Counted from the first letter of the stretch, positions 7,220 to 17,540 are shown. The stretch is 17,681 nt of DNA from Pleurotus djamor (GCA_029747585.1 JAPEVF010000926.1:1-17681); one strand, 5' to 3'. Numbers and translations: made by a program. Notes: generated by a model not told the origin, from the letters alone.

Positions 7220-9317
7220 ATGACATTCATTGTCTCAATGCATTCAGTCGTCCTCGTCGGGTTCTATCTCGTGGTAGCTGCCTTTCAGGCTTTGGCCATT
7301 CAGCTACCCCTTTCTCGACGGGCCGTTTCACGTTCTCCGAAGTCCCTGGCCACTCGCAGCGTGAATATATCTGGGATTCAGCATGCGGAACTCCTTTCGA
7401 ACGCGGATGACATGGTGGTACGATTGCTTTCTTCGCTTACTCCTTCAAATTTCCACAGTACTGTAATCTGCTTTCTTACCTCGTCTAGTACACTGTCAAC
7501 ATCACGCTCGGATCACAAGGTCAGCTTTTTCTTGTTTTCGTGAGGTTCTAACGTTCCAACTTTTCGTTATCACTTCTTCAGAAATACCCGTCCTCGTCGA
7601 CACCGGATCTACCGACCTCTGGATACGCGAGCCTTCCAGTGGCATATCTCTAGTGAACTCGACATCTGTCATTGTGAATATGACATATACCAAAGGTCAG
7701 ATCGCTGGACCTATCCAGTTTGCGGAGATGAAACTGGCCGGTATGACTATTCCATCGCAAGGTCAGTTCGTGCTGTATCCCATATACGTCACCTCGTCCG
7801 CTAACTCACGAGGATCGACTTAGCATTCATAAACGCCAATGAAGTACGTTTATTCCCCCCACGGGTTCGCAGCTCCGTACGTCTCACTTACTAATCCTCT
7901 CTTCAGGTCGTAGAATTCTCCTCCAGTGACGGCTTGATGGGTCTCGGCTTCGATACCATCCAGGTCTCACGAATCCTGAATGCTTTGGACGAAGAATACG
8001 GCGCCGCCGAATCCATTTCCCGCAGCCCAATAGCCAACATCTTCCATCAAAACCCCACGATCCACAACTTCTTCACGCTCCTCCTTGGGCGCGAGAACGA
8101 TCCAAACGCCGCAGACGACGGTGCCTTCACCATTGGAGAGTACCTCCCTCAGTACAAATCCATCGCACATTCACCCAAGCTGGAGAATCAAACGCCTATC
8201 CTCTGGGGTGTTCTCGTTGATGATATTCGGATCGGTGATCGCTCTGTAGCGTTGAATTCCTCCGTACCCTCGGTGCCTGCGGGGAAGATGATCAGTGCAT
8301 TGGATTCTGGCGCTTCGTTCTCGTTTCTCCCGGTCTATCTCGTTGATAGTATCTATAGTGGTATCCCCGGCGCTGTACGCGTGTCTGAGATTCATCCTGA
8401 TCTCGAGCTTGGATACCAATGGGTACTTCCATGCGACCACGCCGATGACGTGGTGCTCACCATCGGGTATGTGTACACTGTTTCTACTTCAGAGTCGTAC
8501 GCCTTTACTGATTTCTTGCTTTCTAGCGGCGTTGAATTTCCCGTTAACCCGTTGGATCTGACAAGGGTGCACCAGACTACGATCGGTGAAAATTACACTA
8601 TCTGCATCAATACGTTCCAAGAACGGGCATTCGGTTCTGGATTCCGTGATTTTGATATTCTCCTGGGTGATTCTTTCCTGAGGAACGTGTACGCTGCGTG
8701 AGTCCCTTTGTTGCCCTTCCCTGTATGAAAAATCAGTCTCATTTGTTATTGTGGAAAGGTTCCACTACGGGTCTTCGAATAGCTCCGAAGAAGGCGTCGC
8801 TGAGGGTCCTTTCGTACAGCTTCTACCGACGACGGATATGGCTAAGGCTCATGAAGACTATCCATCCGTTCGTGCGGCTCAAATGGATGGGAGGAATGTT
8901 GTCTCACCATCGGAATTCCGCGATACCATCCGTGCGTTTTTGGGACTCGAGTCTGAAGTTGAAGATGACGTTGAAGAGGGGAAGGACGACGAGGATGACT
9001 CCGAAACGGATTCAAGCTCAGCTTCGGCGTCGCCGCCTGTTCGTGGTGCCCTCTCAGCTACGGACGACAAAGACGAGCGTACGCCTACTTCTGACTTCGT
9101 AACCAAGTTCGGTCCTGTCGTTGTTGGTCTCCTCGCTGGAAACCTTTTCTTGCTCATCATGATTTCGGTTATCGCCGTGTATCTCTGCGTCTCTCGAAGG
9201 GGAAAGGCGCGAGATTCGAGAGTTCTTCCTTTGGAATATCAACCCCTTCGGCTCGGTGGAGGAGGGAATGAGAAGCAGCAGCTCGAATCTGTGCATCCCG
9301 TGCTTTATGGGGCGTAG
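7220..9317 (+). CDS. Membrane-anchored pepsin-type (A1) aspartic protease, seven exons
   Basis: Model: 7220-7417, 7489-7519, 7582-7761, 7824-7843, 7907-8466, 8527-8697, 8759-9317. All six introns are GT-AG and 60-71 nt, and the joined frame is open for 572 residues. An N-terminal hydrophobic stretch (HSVVLVGFYLVVAAFQALA) is the signal peptide. The first catalytic motif is VLVDTGSTDLW (Asp83), the flap is NMTYTKGQIAG (Tyr112), and the second motif is ALDSGASFSFLP (Asp276). The 193-residue spacing fits the pepsin family. Cys319 and Cys356 match the conserved C-lobe disulphide. Several N-glycosylation sequons are present. After the protease core come an acidic, serine-rich stalk (about 451-480), one transmembrane helix (about 506-529) and a basic-start cytoplasmic tail of about 43 residues. 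The enzyme should therefore sit at the plasma membrane or in a secretory/vacuolar membrane with the catalytic domain outside or in the lumen. Start 7220 has a purine at -3; ATG 7238 is an alternative that also gives a good signal peptide. Confidence 0.93.
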
Positions 9318-9793
9318 GCGGTCTCTCTTTACTTCCTCTCTGATTCCTTTTTACGGACTACTTATCTATTTAGGTAGATGGACTTCTTCTTTCGTTGATA
9401 TCTACGGACTTTCGTATGTATTTGTGTACCTCATTCGCGTTCCTACACATAGCGGATTTGAGCCGTACGGTACTGCTCTCTTTTGAGGCGGGTAATCTTG
9501 TTGTGAAGCAAGTTGAGAGTGATATTTAAAAGGAAGCTTTTCACACCGCCGGACTTACATATACCATTTGGTGACGATAGAACACTTACAGCAGTGTCGT
9601 GCAGTAAGATGCTATATGCTATTCCCTTTCCGGGCCAGCTCAGGGTCGCTGGTTTTGCCAGGCACCCTTCTCAGCCGCCTTCACCATCGTCTTGCGATTA
9701 CGCATTCACGTTGATCTATCTCCCCTCCAAGGATTGAAGACTTCTTGGAAACTGGTGTAGCAAACGAGGGTCAACCTCGTCGAGTCTTTACCC
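9318..9793. other. Intergenic: 3' region of the protease and promoter of the next gene
   Basis: No supported gene lies here. The first part (to about 9480) is T-rich and probably the 3' untranslated region of the protease. The remainder should carry the promoter of the F-box-like gene at 9794. No clear TATA element or repeat was seen. Confidence 0.5.
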
Positions 9794-11459
9794 ATGTCCT
9801 CGGCGGTTGCGGAGGTCCTCTCAACACCAAAGTTCCTTCTTCACATCGTCTCTCTCTCCACTCAGAAAGATAATGCCTCCAACCTCCTTGTGAACAAAGC
9901 ATGGGCCGAAGAGGTCATGAACGTTGAGTGGCGCGATGTGGACCAAGTTCAGTGGCTGCTTGGTCTTCTCGCACCGTTTGAAGAGATTGAGCCTCCTGAA
10001 GACGCTGAGCATGACCTGTGTGTGCGTACTTTCTATCTGTTTCCCTCCCCAAGTGCTAGCTGGATATCTATGAGAGTGCTCACTGCTCTATCAGACTTTA
10101 AAGTTCGCCAGATCTCCTGAAGCAAGGGACTGGGATCGGTTCCATCGCTACGCCGCCAGAGTGCAATACCTCATCCACCAATGGAGCATGTTTGACCCAT
10201 CCGTTTACGCAACGTTGTCGCGATACCAGGACCAGACGCGCACAATCTTCTTTCCCAACCTTCGCCATCTCTGCTGTCTTATCGACACCGATTCCCTTGG
10301 ATTATTTCTTCGCCCTGGATTACATTCGCTGACGATATGCTACGATCTTGACCGCTCTTCCGTGGACATCCAGCGTCTCGAGAAGTCCTTCTCTGTTGTT
10401 ACCCAAAAATGCGCATCTTCGCTTCAAGAGTTGTCCTTCAACTATCGATTGGGAGATGATATCGTCAGATCGTCCGAAAATCTGTTGATCTCCGTTTTGC
10501 GTGAGCTGAGACACCTTCGGACAATTACTATCCCTTTCCACTGGCTCTCTGAACGCGTCACGCAGGCTCTGGCTCTTTTACCCGCCCTCGCTAGGCTGGA
10601 ATCGACCGGGAATGGCTTTTCCAAGCGTAGAACAGCCATTGTCCCTACATTTTCTACCTCGCTCAACAAGAATTCATTCCCTTCCCTCAATCACCTCCAC
10701 CTCGTTATTCACTTTGATGAAGCGATACCAAGCTTTAACTCATGGGGCGGGTCCACGCGTCTTCGCTCACTGATCATTGACTCAGACCGCTTCGAAAGTC
10801 TGAAGACCTACGAAGCTTTGGTTAAAGTTATCGTCAAGGCTTTCCCTTTGCTCCGGATGTTGGACATCCACGCGAACACCAAACATATACCACCGAGCAC
10901 CCCCCGTCCCCAGCTGACCTTTCGAGCTCTGGAACCGATTCTCTACCTTCAAGATCTCAGGACTCTCAAGATATCTTATACAACGCCGCTGTATCTTGTC
11001 ACAGGCGATTTGTTTGAGATTTTCTGGTCCTTAGCTTCAATCACCTCGCTTGAATTAAATCCAAACCCACCGATTCGAACCACCTCGAGCCTGCATTTGA
11101 CATGCTTGTCGGCAGCATATCTTGCGCGCTCGGATATTAGAAGTCTGCGACTTTACGTCGATACCTCTCCAAGAGGCTTTGATGTTGCAATGAAAGCAAC
11201 ACAGCGATTGGATGATTTGGAGTCTGTTGACTTTGGGTATTCAGTTATTAGTACAGGGTCAATCGCGTTGGTCGGCGAGTATCTTAGCCTGGCATTGCCC
11301 GCGGAGTGTAAGATCAAGGCACAGACGCCTGGGGAAAGACGGTATCATGCCTCACCAGAGTGGAAGAAAGTTTTCTCCTCTATTCCTGCGTTCACACAGG
11401 CTACATGCCTCGGTGATATAGGCGAGGTCCATAGATTGCGGATAGCTTTAAGTCATTGA
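9794..11459 (+). CDS. F-box-like / leucine-rich-repeat protein, two exons
   Basis: Model: 9794-10021 and 10104-11459, joined by an 82-nt GTGCGT...TTTAAAG intron, giving 527 residues from an ATG at 9794. The first exon is an F-box-like domain: VLSTPKFLLHIVSL (about 8-21), then LLVNKAWAEEVMNVEWRDVD (about 31-50), with the tryptophans typical of this family. After the intron, ARDWDRFHRYAARVQYL is the linker common to agaricomycete F-box/LRR proteins. Irregular leucine-rich repeats follow to the end, for example FPNLRHLCCL, LQELSFNY, LRHLRTITI, FPSLNHLHL, TRLRSLIID, FPLLRMLDIHA, LQDLRTLKIS, ITSLELN and IRSLRLYV. The expected role is substrate choice for an SCF ubiquitin ligase, with Skp1 binding through the N-terminus; the substrate is unknown. 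No stop or frame break is visible, unlike the related locus at 126-2129. The exact donor could shift within the repeated GTGTGT near 10016-10022. Confidence 0.86.
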
Positions 11460-12246
11460 TATTCGTCGTCTATTCATTCTATTGCTCTATAATAACATAC
11501 ACCAATGACCAAGTTTGTGTTCTTTATACTCTATAGCTACTCGCTCGCAAGATGGCTGTAAAGGAATACCCATAAGAAATCACCATTCCGTCTCATCTGT
11601 GTGTTTCGGCGGTCATTCTTGGCGCAGGGATATCTTACTTGTGAATCGCGGAGTCGTACGATGTTGGGAGAAGGTGGACGAGGACGTGGGATCCATGAAG
11701 AATAGGTTGGTTTCCTACGGCTGTCACTACCACAGTCACGACTACCACCACGGCGATCGTCCTCTCATCCTCAACTTCTTGACAGTAACACCAACTTCTA
11801 GCCATCCATCTTAGCGTTCGTCGACACCGATCCACCTAGGTGATGGCATCTCCGCCACTGTCGTGAACTGTGTCGTATCAAAGCCCCCACGTATGCTGGC
11901 GTTCGGTTATGCGAGCTGAATAGAAAGCGTGAGTTCAGTATTTGATAACCGCGAGAAGGATAGCGGAAAGGAGAAGGGGTAGAATAGCAAAGAGGACATT
12001 AAGGGGAGGGATATGAATGAAGTGAAGGACGGGACGCAATGGAAGGGTTATCGGAGTAGCAGAAAACCAAAGACGAACCTAGCATTGTGACAACCACGCC
12101 CGATAAGACAAGCTATGAGTAGCGTAGGGTAGCGTTTCGGAGGCTTCGCTTGAGTCTACTACGAGAGATGAGATGAAGAGATAGACTCTGAGGACGAGCG
12201 AAGTACTAGGTGACGTGCGAGAATGGGGAGAGGGAGAACAAGACGG
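11460..12246. other. Intergenic stretch without a supported gene
   Basis: Only short open frames occur. On the minus strand, 11835-11640 is open and valine-rich, followed by a GTAAGA donor-like site, but there is no similarity. The part nearest 11460-11520 is probably the 3' end of the F-box-like gene. The 11940-12240 part is purine-rich on the plus strand and may be the 3' untranslated region of the minus-strand model that follows. Confidence 0.4.
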
Positions 12247-13097
12247 CTACACGCTTTTGAAGGGCGATACCCCCGGTTCAGTCTTGAGCCTCTTCGATAC
12301 CACACCACCTACTCCTTTCATCTAGAGTATCAGCCGTTGTTAGAACGGAATGGTTTGTATAGAAAGATTGTTTCAAATTCAAACGCACCTTGACCTCCAC
12401 GATGACAGGCCCCAACCCCACAGAAGCAGCGAAGCATGGTTGTCGCTACGCGATTTTAGCGAAGAGGAGGGAAGTGAGTACGTTGGAGGCTTTCAGGGAT
12501 TGGAGCAGTTCGGTTTCTGAAGGGTGCATGAGAGATGTCAGCGACCGAGTAGAAGGGAGAGGAGACGCGTACTAACCAAGATTAAAGTATCCTTGAGGAG
12601 GATGAGGCGTCCTCGACGATGGATAAGACCACTAAAACACGGATTTCAACATCTCTGTTACTAAATCAGCGGAGAATGGGGTGTACCATACTGTTTGGGG
12701 TTGATACAGTCCGTCCTGTTCCTTTTCCAATACCATTTCCAGCTCATTCCGTCGTTTGACTCCATAGAAATCAGGATCGGCGGATTGTGTGGACGTGGAC
12801 TGCCCGAGAACGGATGGATGCGAATATGAGACTGGGTCGTATTTGCGACTTGGTTTGGACATCCCTGAGCTTCAATGTGCGCTTGATTTGGCGCTCGTCC
12901 TCTTCCTGTATCCTTTCCACCACCACCAACGCACTAGTCCCTCCAGCATCGACACCAGCATCACACCATGTCAATTGAACATCACCGAAAAACTGAATAA
13001 CACAAATATACCGCCCACTGAAGGAGAATACATGCACATCGCGCCGAAAACTTGATCCACGAGCCGACGAAACCAACCGCCCACGCAGAACCGGCAT
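12247..13097 (-). CDS. Uncertain multi-exon gene of unknown function
   Basis: Minus-strand model from an ATG at 13097: exons 13097-12935, 12864-12692, 12631-12577, 12516-12389 and 12321-12247. Introns GTGCGT...CTCAG (70 nt), GTATGG...TTTTAG (60 nt), GTTAGT...CTTCAG (60 nt) and GTGCGT...CTCTAG (67 nt) all have typical length, and phase is kept across every junction. Readings include DFYGVKRRNELEMVLEKEQD, PPQGYFNLETELLQSLKASN and ASVGLGPVIVEVK. No family is recognised. One in-frame TAG at 12448-12446 remains. Either the protein ends there (LLFAKIA), or a very short 36-nt GTACTC...GCGTAG intron removes it, or the gene is dead. The start lies only 3 bp from the start of the opposite plus-strand model, so at least one start is probably wrong. 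Confidence 0.35.
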
Positions 13098-13099
13098 CG

Positions 13100-13624
13100 A
13101 TGAAAGTACACTGGGACGCGAGACGAGGTCCGCTACACTATCCCTGGCAATACGTAGGTCCTACTTCCAAATGCGAAGATAGATGGATCAGGCAGCGACG
13201 AGAAACTCGGCCCTGTTGGTCGCGTCGGTTCTGTCGGCTATGGACCGGTGGCTATGGAGGGAAGCTTCATCGGTGCGTTTTTTCTCCAGTCTTTTTCTTC
13301 ACAGACATTAAAATCAAGCTATTCTTTCTTATAGCTACTCTACGCACTCTTTTAATCGACGCTAAAGCTGTTAAAACCGACTCAGACCGTCTTACCGCTC
13401 ATCAGGCAAACGAACCGCGAAAAGATGAGTCAACACACGTCCTTTCCAACGGTGGTGGTTGGGGATATTCTGTAGGGAGATCTCGGGGAGGTTATTTGTG
13501 GTCATTGGCGGCGTTGGCGGACAAGAAGACTCATCCGAAGACTCATCCCGTCCTGCTCGTACCCCCGGAACGGCCACTTCCGAAACCTCCCGTTTGTCCG
13601 GCAACAACATGCGTTAGAGAATGA
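13100..13624 (+). CDS. Uncertain gene of unknown function, three exons
   Basis: Plus-strand model: 13100-13105, 13158-13272 and 13335-13624, about 136 residues, stop TGA at 13622-13624. The best-supported part is the 62-nt GTGCGT...CTTATAG intron (13273-13334): it joins PVAMEGSFI to ATLRTLLIDAKAVKTDSDR in phase, and the sequence before it (KIDGSGSDEKLGPVGRVGSV) reads like coding DNA. The first 52-nt intron is weaker and needed only to bypass a TAG. No domain, signal peptide or membrane segment is seen, and no family is recognised. The end is doubtful: from about 13490 a second frame (GGQEDSSEDSSRPARTPGTA) also looks coding and stops at 13616-13618. A minus-strand reading of 13392-13610 is also open. 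Confidence 0.25.
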   Translation: MKVHWDARRGPLHYPWQYVGPTSKCEDRWIRQRRETRPCWSRRFCRLWTGGYGGKLHRCVFSPVFFFTDIKIKLFFLIATLRTLLIDAKAVKTDSDRLTAHQANEPRKDESTHVLSNGGGWGYSVGRSRGGYLWSLAALADKKTHPKTHPVLLVPPERPLPKPPVCPATTCVRE

Positions 13625-14160
13625 TCAGCATTACAACCACACGCTGCCCGATTTTGGGAATGAACGGACTGGTTGGTGTCGAGTTATGCGAGGTGGAGGG
13701 ATGGGCCGGTCCTGTACAAAATCGTTGACATTGCGTTATCGTCGAGTTCCTTGGTTTCAAAAGCTCATAAAAGACTGATCATGACTTATAGACACATGTA
13801 GCCGCTACACCGAGGTCCTCAACGGCGCTTCTCGCATCGCATCGCCTCTGCACCTCCCCTTACCCGTACCCCGGAACATGAACCTCCGAAACCTATGGTT
13901 CAACGGCCGACTCTACCAACTAGAGCAGGCTTAGCAGCACGCCAACACGAATCCTAAAGTGGGAGACGTTCCTCCCAGCCGTTCGCGACTTATTCAAGAT
14001 GATATGATATGCCGGTTTTGCACGAAAATCGAACATCGTGCGTTTACATCGGTTTCTTTTGGTGTTTCGCAGTGATAACTGACTTGATTCATGCTGTAGG
14101 CATATCCAGTGTAAGGTTGCCCTTTCGTTTGTCTGCGGACTCTTTCCTCTTCCCCTATAT
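13625..14160. other. Stretch without a supported gene
   Basis: Apart from short open frames nothing is recognised. The sequence around 13855-13905 (CCCCGGAAC, CCTCCGAAACC) resembles 13563-13590 (CCCCCGGAAC, TTCCGAAACC), a small local duplication. The left end of the retroelement to the right probably lies in or just after this stretch. Confidence 0.35.
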
Positions 14161-14434
14161 CACGTGACTCGACGCGCGTCGCGTCAACATCCAACGTTTC
14201 AACACTTCCACCTCTCTCTCTCCGCTCTTCCTCCGTATCCCTCGNATCCCTACCTTACGCATCGCGCTCGTATTCCCCCTTCTGTACTTCCCGACACCTT
14301 CATGGACTCTTTCGGTACTCTATCGTTCAACAAGGCCTTTTCGGCACTCTATTTCATGTGGACCCTCGAAGTTTTATACTTACACTTTCCTTCGTACACA
14401 CACACCCTCTGTTGCTCTCTGCAACACGGTCTTC

Positions 14435-14441
14435 TATAAAA
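14435..14441 (+). promoter_or_regulatory. Possible TATA box of the retroelement
   Basis: TATAAAA lies in the pyrimidine-rich leader about 740 bp before the first in-frame gag ATG. Its place fits the promoter of an LTR, but LTR borders could not be established. Confidence 0.35.
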
Positions 14442-15174
14442 TGGCTCATATTCCATAGCAAAAATACAAGTTACCTTTTCCCCTTCACTTCTGCCTCTGA
14501 TTTGTGTTCTCTAAGCTCGCCGCTCGACTCTGCTTTCTCGTTCCGTCGTTTCATCGCTCGCCAGACTCTTCGTACCACTCAAGATATTATATTCGTCACT
14601 CGCCGCTCTCGTTCTACGGTCACTTCGTTTCTCTACTCATCTACTCACCCTACTTGTACAGGTCAAGGGCCGCCAGCGTGGTTAGCCGGAGGCAACCTCC
14701 TCGCATTCAACACAACACACATCATCACAACTGGAGCCCACCGCGAGGGGCTGGTCTTGTCTTTTGTGTCTTTGACCCCGATTCCTCGGTCGCGCCTCTG
14801 CGATCGCTCCCACCACGCCTCCCAAATCCGTCCTACGAGATAAATCCGGTCGTTTCGTATCGAGCTCGAACGCGTCTTCGTCAGCCGCAGCAGCTTCTTC
14901 ACCAGCACCGCCCGGCTCCTTTCCATTTACTCAGACCTCGCTACAATTTCCCTCAGCACCGATCGCTCGGAACGTCCGCAAAACCTTAGCCGCGCCATCT
15001 TCATTGCCGCCATCAACCACACCATCTCCCACCTCGACAACCCTCTCTGACCTCACCCTCTCCTCCTTCTCGTCACCGGAACAGCTTCATCACCCCGCCT
15101 CTCTGCCCGACTCACCCTCTTTCACTCCACCCAACCCTCCTTCATCTCGAGTTCCATCACCCCCATTAGTCGCT

Positions 15175-16804
15175 ATGGCCGCAACTCAAATGCCAAACCG
15201 AGGACACCATTCGGCACCCAGATTCTCAGGCGAGGGACAATATATTAATCGGTTCATCGATGAAGTTGAAGCACTGGCTACCGCGGCCAACCTTTCTGAT
15301 CGAGAGAAAATCGTCTGGACCCTTCGCTATGCCGGCAACGCAGAATTTGATTTGTGGTCGAACGGACTCGCGGCTTCGAAGGGAACTGACTGGGCGGCCT
15401 TCAAGACAGCCCTTCAGAACTTCTATCCCGAGGCCCACGACGACGGCCGCTTCACTCTTGCAGGCTTCGAGGCGTTTGTCGACCTCCATTCGCGAACAAT
15501 CCTGAGAAGTAAAGAAGATCTCGGGAAGTATCACCGAGAGTTTGTCACGACAGCAGCTTTCTTGGAATCAAAAGAGCTTATCTCCAAAAGGGAAATTAAC
15601 AAGCTTTACATTGCCGGCTTCGATAGCGCGTTCCAGCAAAAGATGCGAGATCACCTCCAGCTTCGAAACCCAACTAACTATCACAGCCACACCTACACTG
15701 TTGAACAGTTCTACGAAATTGCTGCGTTCATCTTGGAAGCTCCTGTCCCCGCCCTCGTCAGCCGTGTCGTGCCATCGCCAACAACCTTTCTCCCTAAACA
15801 AGAACCTTTCGACCCTGCGGCTTTCCAAGCCATGATGAACAACTCAATGCAGACAGCTATCGCAACTGCCACGCAAAGCATGTCAACCATGTTGCAACAA
15901 TTCACGACATCGGTTCTCCAACCCGCCTTGGCAGCCAGTAGACCAGCACCAGCACCAGCACCAGCACCAGTGCCGCCGCCGCCATCATCATCATATGTCG
16001 CGCCTGCCAGTTATGCCCCTGCTCCAGTCGCTGCTCCTGTCCCTGTGTCCTCAGTCCCCCCCCTATCGACCCACACGGTGTTCTTTTTGTCACGAAACCT
16101 CACACACGGCTCGGTACCTATGTCCTCATTACAACACGATGAATCAGCATGGATGGGTATACATGAATGAACGCCGAAAGCTCACGCTGCCCAACCATCA
16201 AGAAATTACTCGAGCGCTCCGCGGTGATTTGTTCAAGGATCAAATCGAGAACTGGCGTCGTGACAACAACCTTTCTCTCGAGCTTCCTATTCATGCTCAG
16301 GCTCAGCCCGCTGCAACTGGACGCGACATTCCACCCCATATGACTCAGACTCCACCCGCTGCCGGCACTCCTGCTACTTCTGTTGCTTCAACTAACATGA
16401 TGACTGTCGCGAACTTCCATTATTCACCCCCCGCGGCTGTGGACGACGCTGTCGACGACGGACCTTATGATATCCCCTTCGAGGAGCAACTTACAATTGC
16501 TCAGAACGTGATCTCGACGCTGATGAAACAAAAGAAGCCGAACTCGGAAAGGAAAGAAGTCCGTTTCGAGGATGCTCCTCGTCGTTCTGCTCGCCTCGCG
16601 ACAGCGGAACCCACTCCAAGAGCACCAGTAGCTCCCACTGCCACTTCGTCAGCCTCCCCTCTTTCCTCTGCCCCAAACGCCGCTCCGCCACTACCGACTC
16701 AAACCACGCAGCTTCGAGAAGCTCTGGAGACTGGGAAAATCAAACCGATGCCGCAATACCGCTATCAATTGAATGCGGAAGACCCTAATGATATTATCTG
16801 TTAG
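15175..16804 (+). pseudogene. gag: Retrotransposon Gag with zinc knuckle, frameshifted at poly-C
   Basis: The frame is open from 14776, and the first in-frame ATG is at 15175; the upstream part (for example SAPIARNVRKTLAAPSS) also looks coding, so the true start may lie upstream or behind an intron. The capsid-like region begins with APRFSGEGQYINRFIDEVEA and continues as a helical domain to about 15745. A long A/P-rich linker follows, including a CCAGCA microsatellite at about 15945-15971. The frame then stops at 16168-16170, but a second frame (+1) open to TAG 16804 carries the zinc knuckle CSFCHETSH...C (16079-16123, CX2CX4HX5C), a basic segment and EVRFEDAPRRSARLA. The switch maps to the eight-C run 16056-16063; one C fewer would make one frame. 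This is either decay or a base-call error. Gag coats the element's RNA in cytoplasmic particles. Confidence 0.85.
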
Positions 16805-17440
16805 TGATAGGTATGACTATTGACATTACTGGCATACTGGCATACTGGCATACTGGGTGATATAAGAGGATGTGCCATGGTAAAGTATGAAAAGGCATGA
16901 TCTTACTTATGAACTGGTACTACGCTGGATGGGCTGAACGTAGTAAACTGAGAGTATTCCGAATACTGAGTCCAAGATTGTCTATCAATAACATGATTAG
17001 ATATGTTGCATAGATCAGAATTTGCTCTATACAGGATCATTATATTGTAGAGCTAAGCCCTAGTACCTGAATCCCCTGAACACACTTTGCATTCATATAT
17101 TTGGTTTTGTGAAACTGGCCATTTTGTATACACCAGAACCAGCAGAATACATAACATTGACTGCCGAAGCCGAGTATGAAATGCAAAACCAGTGTGATGC
17201 CAGCAGAAACTGCCACCGGCCCACCCCTGTTCCATACCGACTCCGCCCTTGGCGCTGGAGGCGCCCTGTCCAGGGGGTTCACTGCGAAGATTTGGCCTCC
17301 ATTATCAATTGTCATTGCTCCCCGCACTGCCTGCGCGTTACCCAGCGACCAGCTTCGACTTGGGTAAGTGGCACACAAGATTGCGCACGATCACGAGATA
17401 GATAATGTGAAGATAACGTTCGGGGACCTAGCCACACGTC
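16805..17440. other. AT-richer spacer without a supported gene
   Basis: No gene is recognised. It follows the gag stop directly and differs in composition from the retroelement to its left, being visibly richer in A and T up to about 17170. It holds a small tandem repeat (16828-16857) and a hairpin AGTATTC-C-GAATACT (16953-16967). Open frames at 17109-17405 (plus) and 17040-17378 (minus) overlap each other and resemble nothing known. Confidence 0.4.
16828..16857 (+). repeat. Short tandem repeat ACTGGCAT x3 plus partial
   Basis: Three exact 8-bp units (16828-16835, 16836-16843, 16844-16851) are followed by ACTGGG. They begin 24 bp after the gag stop, at the composition change, and may mark the junction where pol was lost. 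Confidence 0.8.
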
Positions 17441-17540
17441 ATTCAGGGCGCATCGTAGTCTCAGCGCGCGCGGCGGGTTGCTGAACGTCCATGACTCGGT
17501 GATGTGTGGAGACGACGGGATGAAAGAGGGGAAAGGTCTC

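Larger units (their letters stand above)
14160..16804 (+). mobile_element. Truncated LTR retrotransposon (leader plus gag, no pol)
   Basis: This segment carries a retrotransposon gag (15175-16804) preceded by a pyrimidine-rich stretch that fits an LTR and untranslated leader. A TATAAAA motif lies at 14435-14441, and TTGTACA at 14654-14660 could be the LTR end or a splice acceptor. No protease, reverse transcriptase, RNase H or integrase motif follows within the window: the coding sequence stops at 16804 and gives way to unrelated AT-richer DNA. A second LTR was not seen, so neither element end is defined. Gag style suggests the Ty3/gypsy-like group frequent in agaricomycetes, but without pol the class is an inference. 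An N at 14245 lies in the leader. Confidence 0.6.

Noticed and set aside
8695..9102. Plus-strand open frame MSPFVALPCM... overlapping the protease end
   Set aside because: It is an out-of-frame shadow of protease exon 7 and reads through the intron at 8698-8758.
8879..9160. Minus-strand serine-rich open frame
   Set aside because: Antisense shadow of the acidic/serine stalk of the protease.
14358..14989. Two 161-codon plus-strand open frames in the retroelement leader
   Set aside because: Both translate pyrimidine-rich DNA in different frames, with no similarity. They fit an LTR/leader better than genes.
17040..17405. Overlapping plus and minus open frames after the gag, once suspected of copia-type RNase H
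   Set aside because: The only resemblance was a short TAEAEY-like string; no catalytic context is present and frames on both strands are open by chance.
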